Origin: Hyphomicrobiales bacterium
GTDB lineage: Bacteria > Pseudomonadota > Alphaproteobacteria > Rhizobiales > MH13
Assembly (NCBI GenBank): GCA_017642935.1
Contig: JAEPOK010000001.1
Coordinates: forward strand, 434,001-498,000
Direction: 5' to 3'
Length of the DNA: 64,000 bases
The stretch's first letter is position 1, and the number at the start of each line of letters is the position of its first letter. This document shows, one piece after another, positions 45,588 through 54,460 of the stretch. The translations under genes were made by a program, and so were the position numbers. The notes beneath the pieces are model-generated. The model was not told the DNA's origin, did not search any database, and saw only the letters and a program-made list of their open reading frames with translations.

Positions 45588-46814
45588 TTGAGTTTGCTGA
45601 CCGAAAACATCCGTTGGGTGCAATCCATCACGCTGGAAGGCGAGCGCCTGACCGCTGACGATGTCGTCGTGCGGCGTGACATGCTGGCCAGCGCACGCAT
45701 CGACACGTTTGGCGTTCGGCTATCGTTCGTGATCGTGGCGGGATTGTTCCTGGTCAGCCTCACCGCTTCTGTGAGTGCGTTCCTGGAAACGCTGCAGTTT
45801 TTTGAGCCCGACTACACGCTGTTTGCGTTGTCGCTGTTGCCCTTAATCGCGTTCGGCTACGGCACCTATTGGCTGCGCCCCCGCCAGCATTTTACGATTT
45901 TTTTGCGCGATGGATCGGCGCTTGGTGTGCTGTCGCGCGATGGCAATTTTCTGACACGCTGTCTGGAAGCGTTTGAGCGCCTTTGGAGTGATCCGATGCG
46001 CGCTCAATCCTCGCTCTATGTTCATGCGGCTCATCGGTCAGTCGATTTCGGCCCGCCGGCAGGCGGGATCGACGTGTTGGCGAACACGCCCGACGAAGGG
46101 CCGATGGCACTGACCTTGCCGGTCTTCTCCGAGGATGAGGACGCGGCCACGGATGAGAACTCGTCGCCGCCTCGGTCGGAAAAGCCGCAACTGGTGGAAC
46201 CGGATCCAGAGCTTTCCCAAGAACCTGATCTACCGCCCCTTCCGCCGCACGATGCGCGTGATGATCCGGACGACGGCAGCGAGGAAGATGACGATCGGAC
46301 GACACATGTTTCGGCTGCACTTGAGGTCGATGGTCCGGTGGACGACGAGCCGTCGGACCTTGATGAAGACGAAGGCCCGCTCCCGCCTTTGCCGCCGCCA
46401 TTTCCCATTCCCGCAGATGACGAGCCTGATGGCGATGATGATCTGTTGGGACCCGGTTCCGACGCGCCTGATGCCGGCGAGGGCGAACTAGTCGAAGAGG
46501 AGCCTGAGATTGATGATCGCCCGTTCGGAGACCATGTGGGTGTTCCGGCAGCCGCCTTTGTCGATGTGCGGCCCAAGGTGGAAGCGCTTGTGCGCCTGTT
46601 GCGCGAACGCGCTCCGGCCCAGGGGATCAGCGATGCCGTTGATGTGCTCGAACTGATGACTCGCCGGGGCTGCGATACGCCGGTGGAAGTGCGCGCCCTG
46701 GCACGATCCGTCCAGCTTCTCGGTGAACGTATGAGCGCCTATCCGACCGCCGTTGAACTGCTTGAAAGCGTTGCTGAGGCCGGTCATCTGAAGAACCATC
46801 CCGCCGTTCGCTAG
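45588..46814 (+). CDS. Membrane-anchored protein with long acidic proline-rich segment
   Basis: Protein of 408 residues from a weak TTG start. Residues about 1-130 form a small domain with two hydrophobic helices ('LSFVIVAGLFLVSLTA' and 'LFALSLLPLIAFGYG') and an 'RDGSALGVLSRDGNFL' turn resembling DUF6232-type domains; residues about 165-310 are very rich in Asp, Glu and Pro ('DEDEGPLPPLPPPFP', 'DDEPDGDDD'); the last 85 form a helical domain. The middle is probably disordered and exposed. No function can be assigned. Confidence 0.55.
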   Translation: MSLLTENIRWVQSITLEGERLTADDVVVRRDMLASARIDTFGVRLSFVIVAGLFLVSLTASVSAFLETLQFFEPDYTLFALSLLPLIAFGYGTYWLRPRQHFTIFLRDGSALGVLSRDGNFLTRCLEAFERLWSDPMRAQSSLYVHAAHRSVDFGPPAGGIDVLANTPDEGPMALTLPVFSEDEDAATDENSSPPRSEKPQLVEPDPELSQEPDLPPLPPHDARDDPDDGSEEDDDRTTHVSAALEVDGPVDDEPSDLDEDEGPLPPLPPPFPIPADDEPDGDDDLLGPGSDAPDAGEGELVEEEPEIDDRPFGDHVGVPAAAFVDVRPKVEALVRLLRERAPAQGISDAVDVLELMTRRGCDTPVEVRALARSVQLLGERMSAYPTAVELLESVAEAGHLKNHPAVR

Positions 46815-46872
46815 TTGACAGCCCTAAAGGGCGGAGTTGACCGCACCAGCAGTGGCGTGCGAGGCCAACCGT

Positions 46873-47266
46873 GTCAGTTGACCGGGCAGCCGCCGGGGCG
46901 CGAGGCGACTTGCGTCCGGGAGGAAAGTCCGGGCTCCATGGAGACACGATGCCGGGTAACGCCCGGCGAGGGCGACCTCAGGGAAAGTGCCACAGAAAGC
47001 AGACCGCCTTGTTCTTCGGATCAGGGTCAGGGTGAAAGGGTGGAGTAAGAGCCCACCGCGCTGGCGGCAACGTTGGCGGCACGGCAAACCCCATTGGGAG
47101 CAAGACCAAATAGGAACGTCGCGCCGGGCTTGCCCGGCAGCTTTGTCTCCAAGTGAGGCGTTCGGGTTGGTTGCTTGAGGTGGGTCGCAAGGCCCGCCCT
47201 AGAGGAATGGCTGCCCCACAATCCTTCGGGGTTGGAGGACAGAACCCGGCTTACAGGTCAACTGGC
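46873..47266 (+). ncRNA. rnpB: RNase P RNA, class A
   Basis: The catalytic RNA of ribonuclease P, which matures tRNA 5' ends. Conserved pieces in order: AGTTGACC at 46876-46883 pairing with GGTCAACT at 47256-47263 (P1); GAGGAAAGTCCGGGCTCC (CR-I) at about 46919; 'CAGAAAGCAGACCGCC' about 46992; 'AGAGGAATGGCTGCC' and 'ACAGAACCCGGCTTA' near the 3' end. Length and the pattern of helices fit the alphaproteobacterial A type. Apparent protein reading frames inside it are artefacts. Confidence 0.93.
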
Positions 47267-47326
47267 TCTTGCATTTTTCTACCTGTGCGAGCGTGCTCGA
47301 AATTTGTGCGCTCGTCTTGGCTGGTT

Positions 47327-47347
47327 TTCTCCACATGTTTTTCCACA
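47327..47347 (+). promoter_or_regulatory. Two DnaA-box-like sites in the dcw upstream region
   Basis: TTCTCCACA (47327-47335) and TTTTCCACA (47339-47347) resemble the DnaA box TTATCCACA with two and one changes, 12 bases apart on the same strand. They lie between rnpB and mraZ. Weak evidence; binding not shown. Confidence 0.3.
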
Positions 47348-47496
47348 GGCTGGGCCGCCAAATCGCGTTTGCTGGCGACGTTGACTCCTGTTTTTTTTCA
47401 AAGACTTGGCGCTGGAAACGGCATGTTAAGTTTAACCGGGTACAAACAGAAACCGGTTTTGATTAGCGCGTACGGCAATGTTTTGTGAAGCAATTT

Positions 47497-47530
47497 CCCA
47501 TTGTGACCCATGGCTTCCCATGGTAGCCCA
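47497..47530 (-). promoter_or_regulatory. MraZ operator: four boxes at exact 10-bp spacing
   Basis: On the minus strand ATGGG occurs four times at a constant 10-base period (plus-strand CCCA at 47497, 47507, 47517 and 47527, context TTCCCATTG, GACCCATGG, TTCCCATGG, AGCCCATTGG). MraZ binds direct TGGG repeats spaced by 10 bases in its own promoter in E. coli, so this is very probably the autoregulatory site of the dcw operon, 102-135 bases before mraZ. Confidence 0.75.
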
Positions 47531-47631
47531 TTGGCAGGAATGGAGTTGCCCACAGCGCGCTGATACGCACAAGGCCGTAGGGGCAGGTGACCATTCATTT
47601 TCACGGTCGCAGCCCCGTTTCGCGAGATTTG

Positions 47632-48108
47632 ATGCACGCCTTTGTGTCCACCATCGAGATGAAGACCGATGCCAAAGGGCGCGTCAGCATCCCCAAACCG
47701 TTTCGCGATGTTTTGAAGGCCGATGGCTTCGAGGGCCTCTACTGCATTCCAAGCCCCGACGGGCAGTCGGTGGACGCTGGCGGCAAGCGTCTTTTTTCCA
47801 TGTTCGAGGCCAAGCTCGCCGCGCTCGACCCGACCTCTTTCGATTACGATTTGCTGGCGACTGCCTTCTTTGGGGAGAGCGAAATCCTCTCGCTCGACAA
47901 GGAAGGCCGGATCGCTTTGCCACCGCGATTGAAGGCCTTGGTGGGCATCGATGGACAAGTGGTTTTTGTCGGCAAGGGCCACAAGTTTCAAATCTGGTCA
48001 CCGGAGCGCTACCAAGCCTATCGCGACCAGGCGGTCAGCGCCGCGCGTCGGGTCCTTTGGGGCGATCAAGCAACCACATCAGCGGCTCCGGTTGGGTCAG
48101 CCTCATGA
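47632..48108 (+). CDS. mraZ: Transcriptional regulator MraZ
   Basis: AbrB-like regulator of about 158 residues with two SpoVT/AbrB repeats: 'MKTDAKGRVSIPKPFR' and 'LDKEGRIALPPRLKA' carry the DxxGR core. ATG 47632 (MHAFVSTIEMK) matches the family N-terminus; a GTG at 47587 in frame is an alternative. It forms ring-shaped oligomers that bind direct repeats and represses its own operon. The C-terminal tail after the second repeat is rich in Ala and Thr. The stop overlaps rsmH (ATGA). Confidence 0.88.
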   Translation: MHAFVSTIEMKTDAKGRVSIPKPFRDVLKADGFEGLYCIPSPDGQSVDAGGKRLFSMFEAKLAALDPTSFDYDLLATAFFGESEILSLDKEGRIALPPRLKALVGIDGQVVFVGKGHKFQIWSPERYQAYRDQAVSAARRVLWGDQATTSAAPVGSAS

Positions 48109-49172
48109 CCAGTGATGGGCCTGACACCGACCGGCACGTTCCGGTGCTTCTGCAAGAAGTCATAGAGATAATCGCACCGCTGGACGGTGCGTTGGTCGTC
48201 GACGGAACCTTTGGTGCCGGCGGTTACACGCGCGCTTTTCTGGAGGCAGGCGCGAACGTCATCGCCTTTGATCGTGACCCGAATGCGATTGCTGGTGGGC
48301 AAGAACTGTTGGCTGCCCATGGTGATGCGCTGACGCTGATCGAAGCACCGTTTTCGCTGATGGACGACGAGCTTGTTGCGCGCGGCGTCGGTTCGGTTGA
48401 TGCCATCGTGCTCGATATCGGCGTTTCCTCGATGCAGCTTGATGAAGCCCATCGTGGTTTTGCCTTTCGCCATGACGGTCCGCTGGACATGCGCATGGAT
48501 CAGGAAGGGCCGACGGCTGCCGATATCGTCAACAGCTGGTCGGAAACCGATCTTGCTGATCTTTTCTTCACCTATGGTGAGGAGCGCCGTTCGCGCGCCA
48601 TTGCGCGGTTCATTTGCGAGGTGCGCGAGGAGTGGCCGATCAAGACCACGCGCGGCCTTGCGACGCTGATCGAAAAGCTGATGCCAGTACGCAAGCGCGG
48701 GCCGGGGCCGGTTATCCATCCGGCAACGCGGGTGTTCCAGGCGCTGCGTATCGCCGTCAATGATGAACTCGGCGAGTTGGTGAGCGCGCTTTACGGCGCT
48801 GAGAAACTGCTAAAGCCGGGCGGGCGTCTGGCCGTTGTGACGTTCCATTCCCTGGAAGACCGCATAGTCAAACGTTTTATCGCCGATGCCGCAAAAACGT
48901 CGCGGGGGTCGCGGCACCAGCCGGATGTGGTTCTGGAGCCTGCGCGGTTTGAGCCCATCACTCGTCGCCCCACTGTTCCCGGCGATGAGGAGATGGCAGT
49001 CAATCCCCGTGCGCGATCCGCTAAATTGCGCGCAGCGCGCCGAACCGATGCACCCGCCAGGCAGCCGATTGGATCGGATGACAGCCAAGCGCGTGCTCTA
49101 GGTTTACCGGTTTTGAAGCGGGTTAGTGGCGCCCGCAGCACCAAGCGGAGGCCAAGCCATGCGCGTGGTTGA
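48105..49172 (+). CDS. rsmH: 16S rRNA (cytosine-N4) methyltransferase RsmH
   Basis: SAM-dependent methyltransferase of 355 residues that methylates N4 of C1402 in 16S rRNA. The N-terminal 'HVPVLLQEVIEII' , SAM loop 'DGTFGAGGYTRAFLE' and 'DIGVSSMQLDEAHRGFAFRHDGPLDMRMD' are diagnostic, as is 'VVTFHSLEDRIVKRF'. Slightly longer than the usual 310-330 because of a basic C-terminal tail. Overlaps mraZ by four bases and ftsL by 14. Confidence 0.95.
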   Translation: MTSDGPDTDRHVPVLLQEVIEIIAPLDGALVVDGTFGAGGYTRAFLEAGANVIAFDRDPNAIAGGQELLAAHGDALTLIEAPFSLMDDELVARGVGSVDAIVLDIGVSSMQLDEAHRGFAFRHDGPLDMRMDQEGPTAADIVNSWSETDLADLFFTYGEERRSRAIARFICEVREEWPIKTTRGLATLIEKLMPVRKRGPGPVIHPATRVFQALRIAVNDELGELVSALYGAEKLLKPGGRLAVVTFHSLEDRIVKRFIADAAKTSRGSRHQPDVVLEPARFEPITRRPTVPGDEEMAVNPRARSAKLRAARRTDAPARQPIGSDDSQARALGLPVLKRVSGARSTKRRPSHARG

Positions 49173-49686
49173 TGTGGTGTGCCTGGTCGCCGCGATTGCC
49201 GGGGCAGCCTATGTCTACAATGTGAAGCATGAGGCGGAGATCGCCAATGACGAGCGCCGCGGCCTGGAGCGTGAAATCGGTGCGCTATCGCGTGATGTTG
49301 GTCTGCTGGAGGCCGATTTGGCGGCGCTGGAACAGCCGGCGCGCCTGCAAGCGGTTGTGTCGGATTTGCCGGATGTTTTTGCCTTAGAGCCGATCACGTC
49401 GGCCCATTATGTCCGCCTTGCCGACATCCCATTTCGTAGCGAGTTGATTGTCGAGGACGACGCGCTTGACGGTGACGTCGACGAAAACGCACCTGGCGGC
49501 GGTGTGATTGCTATCGAGGCTCCCGGCCAGATCGATCTGCTGTTGCAGGTTCTCACCGGCGCAGATTCCCAAACATCTGAGCCTGTACCGCTGATCCCGT
49601 CAGCGCCGAGCGACAGCATCGGCGCCTTGCTTGACGGCGTGGTTTCCGGCGGCGTTGAGATGCGCATCGAAGAGCGCACGCCATGA
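49159..49686 (+). CDS. ftsL: Cell division protein FtsL
   Basis: Bitopic membrane protein of 175 residues: one N-terminal span (about residues 3-22) and a periplasmic coiled coil ('EIANDERRGLEREIGALSRDVGLLEADLAALEQ'-type heptads, about 30-65) that joins FtsB and FtsQ to activate FtsWI. The C-terminal third is acidic and probably flexible, longer than in E. coli FtsL. ATG 49159 follows GGAGG. No ftsB lies in the cluster, as is usual. Confidence 0.85.
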   Translation: MRVVDVVCLVAAIAGAAYVYNVKHEAEIANDERRGLEREIGALSRDVGLLEADLAALEQPARLQAVVSDLPDVFALEPITSAHYVRLADIPFRSELIVEDDALDGDVDENAPGGGVIAIEAPGQIDLLLQVLTGADSQTSEPVPLIPSAPSDSIGALLDGVVSGGVEMRIEERTP

Positions 49687-51476
49687 CCTATCTGCCGCCC
49701 TTTCCAGATCATGTGAACGACCCGGCCCACACCGATGTGGCGTCCTGGCTGCGCAAAGCGCGCAGAATTTTGCGCAAGGCGCCGACCGAACCGCGTGACG
49801 AGCACGGCGATGGCGCGTCCATCCATCTTGATGGGCAGGGCAAGGCGCTTTTTGATGCGACGCGCACGAGGCTCATCATGTTCGCCATCGGACTGGCCTT
49901 GGTCTATGGCGTCATCGGTGTGCGACTGGTTGATCTGGCGCTAGACACACCAAGCGCCGGGGTGCGCGCGCCAACCCCGCAGGAACAAATTGCGGCCTAC
50001 CGGCCCGACATCGTTGATCGCAACGGCGTGCTGATGGCGACCGATGTACCGGCAACAGCCGTTTACGCCGACCCTTCAGTGCTGGTCGATGTGGACGATG
50101 CGGTTGACCGTTTGTCAGTGGTCATGCCGGAGCTGCAGCGAGATGATCTGCGCGAACGCCTTGATAACACGTCCCGTTTTGAGTGGATCGCCCGTGATCT
50201 GACGCCAGCCGAACGTGATCTTCTCATGGGGCAGGGGATTCCTGGCGTTGGCTTCTTGGAAGAAGCGCGGCGCTTCTACCCTTCAGGGCGCCTCGCTTCG
50301 CACGTTCTTGGCGCGGTCAATGTCGATCATGAAGGACTGGCGGGCATCGAGCGCTATCTCGACAATGGTCCCTTGGCCGAACTTGAAGCACTGGGCTTTT
50401 TGGACCGGACAAACCCTGACTTTGCGCCGCAGCATCTTTCGCTTGATCTGCGTGTGCAGCATGTGGTTCGCGATGTTCTGACGGAGGGTTTGGAAACCTA
50501 CCAGGCCATGGCGGCCACAGCGGCGGTCATGGATGTTCGCACCGGCGAGATTCTATCGCTCGTCTCACTGCCCGATTTTGATCCCAACACCCGCGAGGGG
50601 CTGGGCGAAGAAGCCGCGCTTAACCGCGCGACCGGCGGCGTTTTCGAGCTTGGTTCAGTATTCAAGGTGTTCACCATCGCAGCTGGTTTGGATTCCGGTG
50701 CAATCACGATGGATAGCCAGCATGACGCGCGCCGCCCGATCCGCATCGGGTCGTCGACGATAAATGACTTCCATGCCCGCCGCGCGATCCTCTCGACGTC
50801 GGAGGTTTTCACCTCATCGTCGAACATCGGCACCATACGCATCGCTGAAGCAATGGGTGTTGCGACCCAGCGCGCCTATTACGATCGCCTCGGCTTGTTG
50901 GCCCGCATGGATGTGGAGTTGCCGGGAACGGCCTCCCCCTTCTTTCCGCGCGAAGAATGGTCACGCTTGTCGGCGGCCACCATCTCCTTCGGTCACGGCC
51001 TGACGACGACACCCCTGCAACTGTTGGCGGCGACTGCTGCCACGGTGAATGGCGGCGTTTATGTGGAGCCGACCTTTCTGCCACGCAACGAAGACCAGGC
51101 CATGCGTCACGCGCGTCAGGTCTTGTCGGGCCAGACAAGCGCGCAGATGCGCGAGCTTTTCCGCGCCAATGTTGACCATGGTTCCGGGCGCCGCGCTGCG
51201 GTTGATGGATTGGATGTCGGTGGCAAAACGGGCACGGCGGAAAAGATCGTTGATGGTGCCTATTCCGGTGATCACCGGCTGAACAGTTTTGTCTCCGCTT
51301 TCCCGATGCGCGACCCACAATATGCGATGATCGTGGTGATCGACGAACCGCAACCTGCTGAGGGACAAACCAGCGCCACAGCAGGCCTCAACACGGCGCC
51401 GATGACACGGCAGATTATTGAACGGATTGCGCCGATCCTTGGCGTACGTCCGCGCGACGATATCGCCGTGCAGTAG
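49683..51476 (+). CDS. ftsI: Septal peptidoglycan transpeptidase FtsI (PBP3)
   Basis: Class B penicillin-binding protein of 597 residues. A cytosolic tail of about 60 residues precedes one membrane span; the pedestal domain follows; the transpeptidase has active-site Ser325 in SVFK (325-328), the SSN motif in 'TSSSNIGT' (about 378) and KTG at 515-517. It cross-links septal wall made by FtsW. Start overlaps ftsL by four bases (ATGA). Confidence 0.95.
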   Translation: MTYLPPFPDHVNDPAHTDVASWLRKARRILRKAPTEPRDEHGDGASIHLDGQGKALFDATRTRLIMFAIGLALVYGVIGVRLVDLALDTPSAGVRAPTPQEQIAAYRPDIVDRNGVLMATDVPATAVYADPSVLVDVDDAVDRLSVVMPELQRDDLRERLDNTSRFEWIARDLTPAERDLLMGQGIPGVGFLEEARRFYPSGRLASHVLGAVNVDHEGLAGIERYLDNGPLAELEALGFLDRTNPDFAPQHLSLDLRVQHVVRDVLTEGLETYQAMAATAAVMDVRTGEILSLVSLPDFDPNTREGLGEEAALNRATGGVFELGSVFKVFTIAAGLDSGAITMDSQHDARRPIRIGSSTINDFHARRAILSTSEVFTSSSNIGTIRIAEAMGVATQRAYYDRLGLLARMDVELPGTASPFFPREEWSRLSAATISFGHGLTTTPLQLLAATAATVNGGVYVEPTFLPRNEDQAMRHARQVLSGQTSAQMRELFRANVDHGSGRRAAVDGLDVGGKTGTAEKIVDGAYSGDHRLNSFVSAFPMRDPQYAMIVVIDEPQPAEGQTSATAGLNTAPMTRQIIERIAPILGVRPRDDIAVQ

Positions 51477-51545
51477 GCGTGACGCGCCGCGCAAAAAGCC
51501 TTATGGCAAGGGACGATTACCCCGAAAGCAGAATCGCCCCCATCA

Positions 51546-53015
51546 ATGACCGTTGCCCGTTCTTTGTCTGAGTTGATCGATCCGAGTGTGCGCCTGGTGT
51601 CCGGTGATGGCGACTTGGCGGTCAAAGGTTTGGCGCTCGACAGTCGCAAAGTGCAGCCTGGGTTTTTGTTCGCAGCCCTGGAAGGCGCAGCGCGGCACGG
51701 CAAGGATTTCATTGACCAGGCGGTGGTGGACGGCGCGACGGCCATTCTGCTCGACGATGGCGTAGAGGCGAGCGTTCCGGATGGCGTTGTTGAACTGCGT
51801 GCACCGGATGCCCGGCGTTCGTTTGCCCTAATGTCGGCCAAGTTCTTTGCGCCGCAGCCTGAAGTGATGGTGGCGGTGACCGGCACGTCGGGCAAGACCT
51901 CGGTGGCTGCCTTCGTTCGACAGATATTTCAGACGCTCGGCCATGAATCCGCAGCGATGGGCACGCTTGGGATCACGCGCGGTGATGGGGCTGAGGCTGG
52001 TGCTTTGACGACGCCCGATTCCGTTTCGCTACACGAGGCCCTGACAGCGCTGGCCGATGATGGCGTGACCCATATGGCCATGGAGGCCTCTTCACACGGG
52101 TTGGAACAGCGTCGTCTAGATGGCGTGGAACTGAGTGCCGCGGCCTTCACCAATTTAGGCCGTGATCACCTCGATTATCACCCAACAATGGAAGACTATT
52201 TCCAGGCCAAATCGCGGCTTTTTGATCCGCTGTTGCCGGAAGGCGCAGGCGCTGTTGTCTGGCTCGATGGTTCTTATGGCGAGCGCATGGCGGACCTCGC
52301 ACGCAAGCGCAATCACCGATTGCTCACGGCTGGGATGGGCCAAGGAGATATCGCAGTCGAGACCGTCAAACCGTCTGGCTATGCGCAAACCGTCGGTTTC
52401 ACCTATTTCGGCGATCAGCGCACGGTTGAACTCCCGCTGCCTGGCCTGTTCCAAGTGGCCAACGCCATGGTGGCTGCGGGACTTGCCATCCAGGCGGGGT
52501 GCGATGCCGACGCCGTCTTTAGCGCCCTTAAGACATTGAAGGGCGCACGTGGCCGCCTCGAATACATCGGCACGACAAAACGTGGTGGCAAAGCCTTTGT
52601 CGACTACGCCCATAAGCCCGGCGCGGTGGAGGAGGCGCTGAAGGCGCTGCGGCCCTTTGCGGATGGTAAGGTGGTGATTGTGGTTGGCGCTGGCGGCGAT
52701 CGCGACAAGGGCAAACGACCGCTGATGGGTGAAGCGGCAGCGCGTTATGGCGATGCGGTCATCATCACCGATGACAATCCCCGCACCGAAGATCCGGCAA
52801 CGATCCGCCAAGCGGTGATGGCAGGTGCCGGTAGCGACGCGATGGAGATCGGCGATCGCCATGATGCGATCGCCGCTGGATTGGCGATGCTGGAAGATGG
52901 CGACATTCTGCTGGTCGCCGGAAAAGGGCACGAAACCGGCCAAGAGATACATGGCGTGAAGCATCCCTTCTCCGATCATGAGGTGATCCGTACGCTTCTG
53001 GACGAAGGAGCGTGA
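51546..53015 (+). CDS. murE: UDP-MurNAc-L-Ala-D-Glu:meso-diaminopimelate ligase
   Basis: Mur ligase of 489 residues adding meso-diaminopimelate to the peptidoglycan precursor. ATP loop 'GTSGKTSVAAF' (about residue 115) and the DNPR motif in 'IITDDNPRTEDP' (about residue 410) that selects meso-DAP over lysine. Cytosolic. A 69-base gap separates it from ftsI; the end overlaps murF. Confidence 0.96.
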   Translation: MTVARSLSELIDPSVRLVSGDGDLAVKGLALDSRKVQPGFLFAALEGAARHGKDFIDQAVVDGATAILLDDGVEASVPDGVVELRAPDARRSFALMSAKFFAPQPEVMVAVTGTSGKTSVAAFVRQIFQTLGHESAAMGTLGITRGDGAEAGALTTPDSVSLHEALTALADDGVTHMAMEASSHGLEQRRLDGVELSAAAFTNLGRDHLDYHPTMEDYFQAKSRLFDPLLPEGAGAVVWLDGSYGERMADLARKRNHRLLTAGMGQGDIAVETVKPSGYAQTVGFTYFGDQRTVELPLPGLFQVANAMVAAGLAIQAGCDADAVFSALKTLKGARGRLEYIGTTKRGGKAFVDYAHKPGAVEEALKALRPFADGKVVIVVGAGGDRDKGKRPLMGEAAARYGDAVIITDDNPRTEDPATIRQAVMAGAGSDAMEIGDRHDAIAAGLAMLEDGDILLVAGKGHETGQEIHGVKHPFSDHEVIRTLLDEGA

Positions 53016-54430
53016 CCTTGGGCACGCCGCTTTGGACCATTGATGAGGTTCTTGCTGCCGCCCATGGATCCGTACGTGGTGAGCCTGGTGACGTTTTTGG
53101 TGTTTCCATCGACAGCCGCACGGTCGCACCCGGCGATCTCTTCATTGCTATCAAGGGTGACCAATTCGACGGCCATGCCTTTGTGGACGCGGCGCTGGAA
53201 GCAGGCGCAACGGCGGCGCTTGTGTCTTCCGATCAGGCCGATAGTTTGGCTGTTCCCAAGGGTGGATTGATCATCGTTCCGGACAGTTATGACGGGCTCT
53301 ATGATCTGGCCCGGGCGGCTCGAGCGCGAGCGACCGGAAAAATGCTCGCCATCACCGGATCGGTGGGCAAGACATCAACCAAAGAGACCTTTCGGCTCAT
53401 TCTGTCTTCGTTCGGCGTGACGCATGCGCCGGTGAAAAGCTTCAACAATCATTGGGGCGTGCCGCTGACGCTTTGCCGGATGCCGCGGGACACAGAATTC
53501 GGCGTCTTTGAGATCGGCATGAACAATGCCGGAGAGATCACCCCGCTTTCGAAACTGGTGCAGCCGCACATCGCGATGATCACTACTGTTGCGCCGGTTC
53601 ACCTTGAGAATCTTGGCAGCCTTGATGCAATTGCGGCGGCAAAGGCTGAGATTTTCGACGGGCTATTGCCCGGTGGTACAGCCGTGGTTCATGGCGACAT
53701 TGAACACACGCCGTTCTTGAAAGATCGGGCTTCGAAGGCGGGCGCGGGCCGTGTGATGACCTTCGGCCATGGGGCTAGCAATGACGCGGAGCTCATGCAA
53801 GTTGCGCTGCATGCTGATTGCTCAACCGTAGAAGCCAAAATTGGCGGCCAGACCATCGCCTACAAGGTTGGGGCTCCGGGCGAACACCTGGTTATCAACT
53901 CACTGGGTGTGCTGGCCATTTGTTCAGCGCTTGAGCTTGATCTGGCCAAAGCCGGTCTTGCGCTAGCCAATATGGAGCAGCCCGACGGCCGTGGCCGTAA
54001 GCACATCATCGACACACCGGGCGATGCGATCACGCTGCTGGACGAGAGTTACAATGCCAATCCAGCTTCGGTGAAGGCGGCGCTGAAAGTTCTTTCACGC
54101 CTGCCGACCGGGCAGCGGGGGCGCAGAATTGCCGTTTTGGGTGATATGCTGGAACTTGGCGACAATGCCGCAGCGATGCACGGCGCGCTGGTCTATGATT
54201 TGACGGCGCTTGGCGTCGATAAGGTTTATGCCTGCGGTCCTTTGATGAAGGCGTTGTGGCGGGTTCTGCCGATGGAAAAGCGCGGCGCCTATGCGGAAAC
54301 TTCCCAGGGGTTGCAAAAACCTTTGGTTGCAGACCTTGCGCCAGGCGATGCGGTAATGATCAAAGGCTCACTTGGCAGCAAGATGGGCCCATTGGTCGAC
54401 TTGATCCTGCAGCGCTACAAGGACCGCTGA
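53012..54430 (+). CDS. murF: UDP-MurNAc-tripeptide:D-alanyl-D-alanine ligase
   Basis: Mur ligase of 472 residues that adds D-Ala-D-Ala to give the pentapeptide precursor. ATP loop 'ITGSVGKTSTKE' (about residue 115), 'NNHWGVPLTL' and 'LLDESYNANPASVKAAL' are typical for MurF. The GTG start overlaps the murE stop (GTGA). Confidence 0.95.
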   Translation: MTLGTPLWTIDEVLAAAHGSVRGEPGDVFGVSIDSRTVAPGDLFIAIKGDQFDGHAFVDAALEAGATAALVSSDQADSLAVPKGGLIIVPDSYDGLYDLARAARARATGKMLAITGSVGKTSTKETFRLILSSFGVTHAPVKSFNNHWGVPLTLCRMPRDTEFGVFEIGMNNAGEITPLSKLVQPHIAMITTVAPVHLENLGSLDAIAAAKAEIFDGLLPGGTAVVHGDIEHTPFLKDRASKAGAGRVMTFGHGASNDAELMQVALHADCSTVEAKIGGQTIAYKVGAPGEHLVINSLGVLAICSALELDLAKAGLALANMEQPDGRGRKHIIDTPGDAITLLDESYNANPASVKAALKVLSRLPTGQRGRRIAVLGDMLELGDNAAAMHGALVYDLTALGVDKVYACGPLMKALWRVLPMEKRGAYAETSQGLQKPLVADLAPGDAVMIKGSLGSKMGPLVDLILQRYKDR

Positions 54431-54460
54431 ACGCGGCACAAAGTAAGGACGCGAAAACGT

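Larger units (their letters stand above)
47267..47631 (+). other. rnpB-mraZ intergenic region
   Basis: This gap of about 365 bases holds a short T-run after rnpB (TTTTTCT at about 47274), the two DnaA-box-like sites, a T-rich stretch at 47391-47399 and the four MraZ boxes. The dcw promoter must lie here, but no convincing -35/-10 pair was found. No gene was recognised. Confidence 0.5.

Noticed and set aside
46135-46491. Arg-rich plus-strand frame inside the acidic protein gene
   Set aside because: The Asp/Glu/Pro codons of the real gene read as Arg/Met in the shifted frame; it is a frame shadow.
46815-47270. Several overlapping small reading frames on both strands
   Set aside because: They lie inside the RNase P RNA gene, whose conserved elements explain the sequence.
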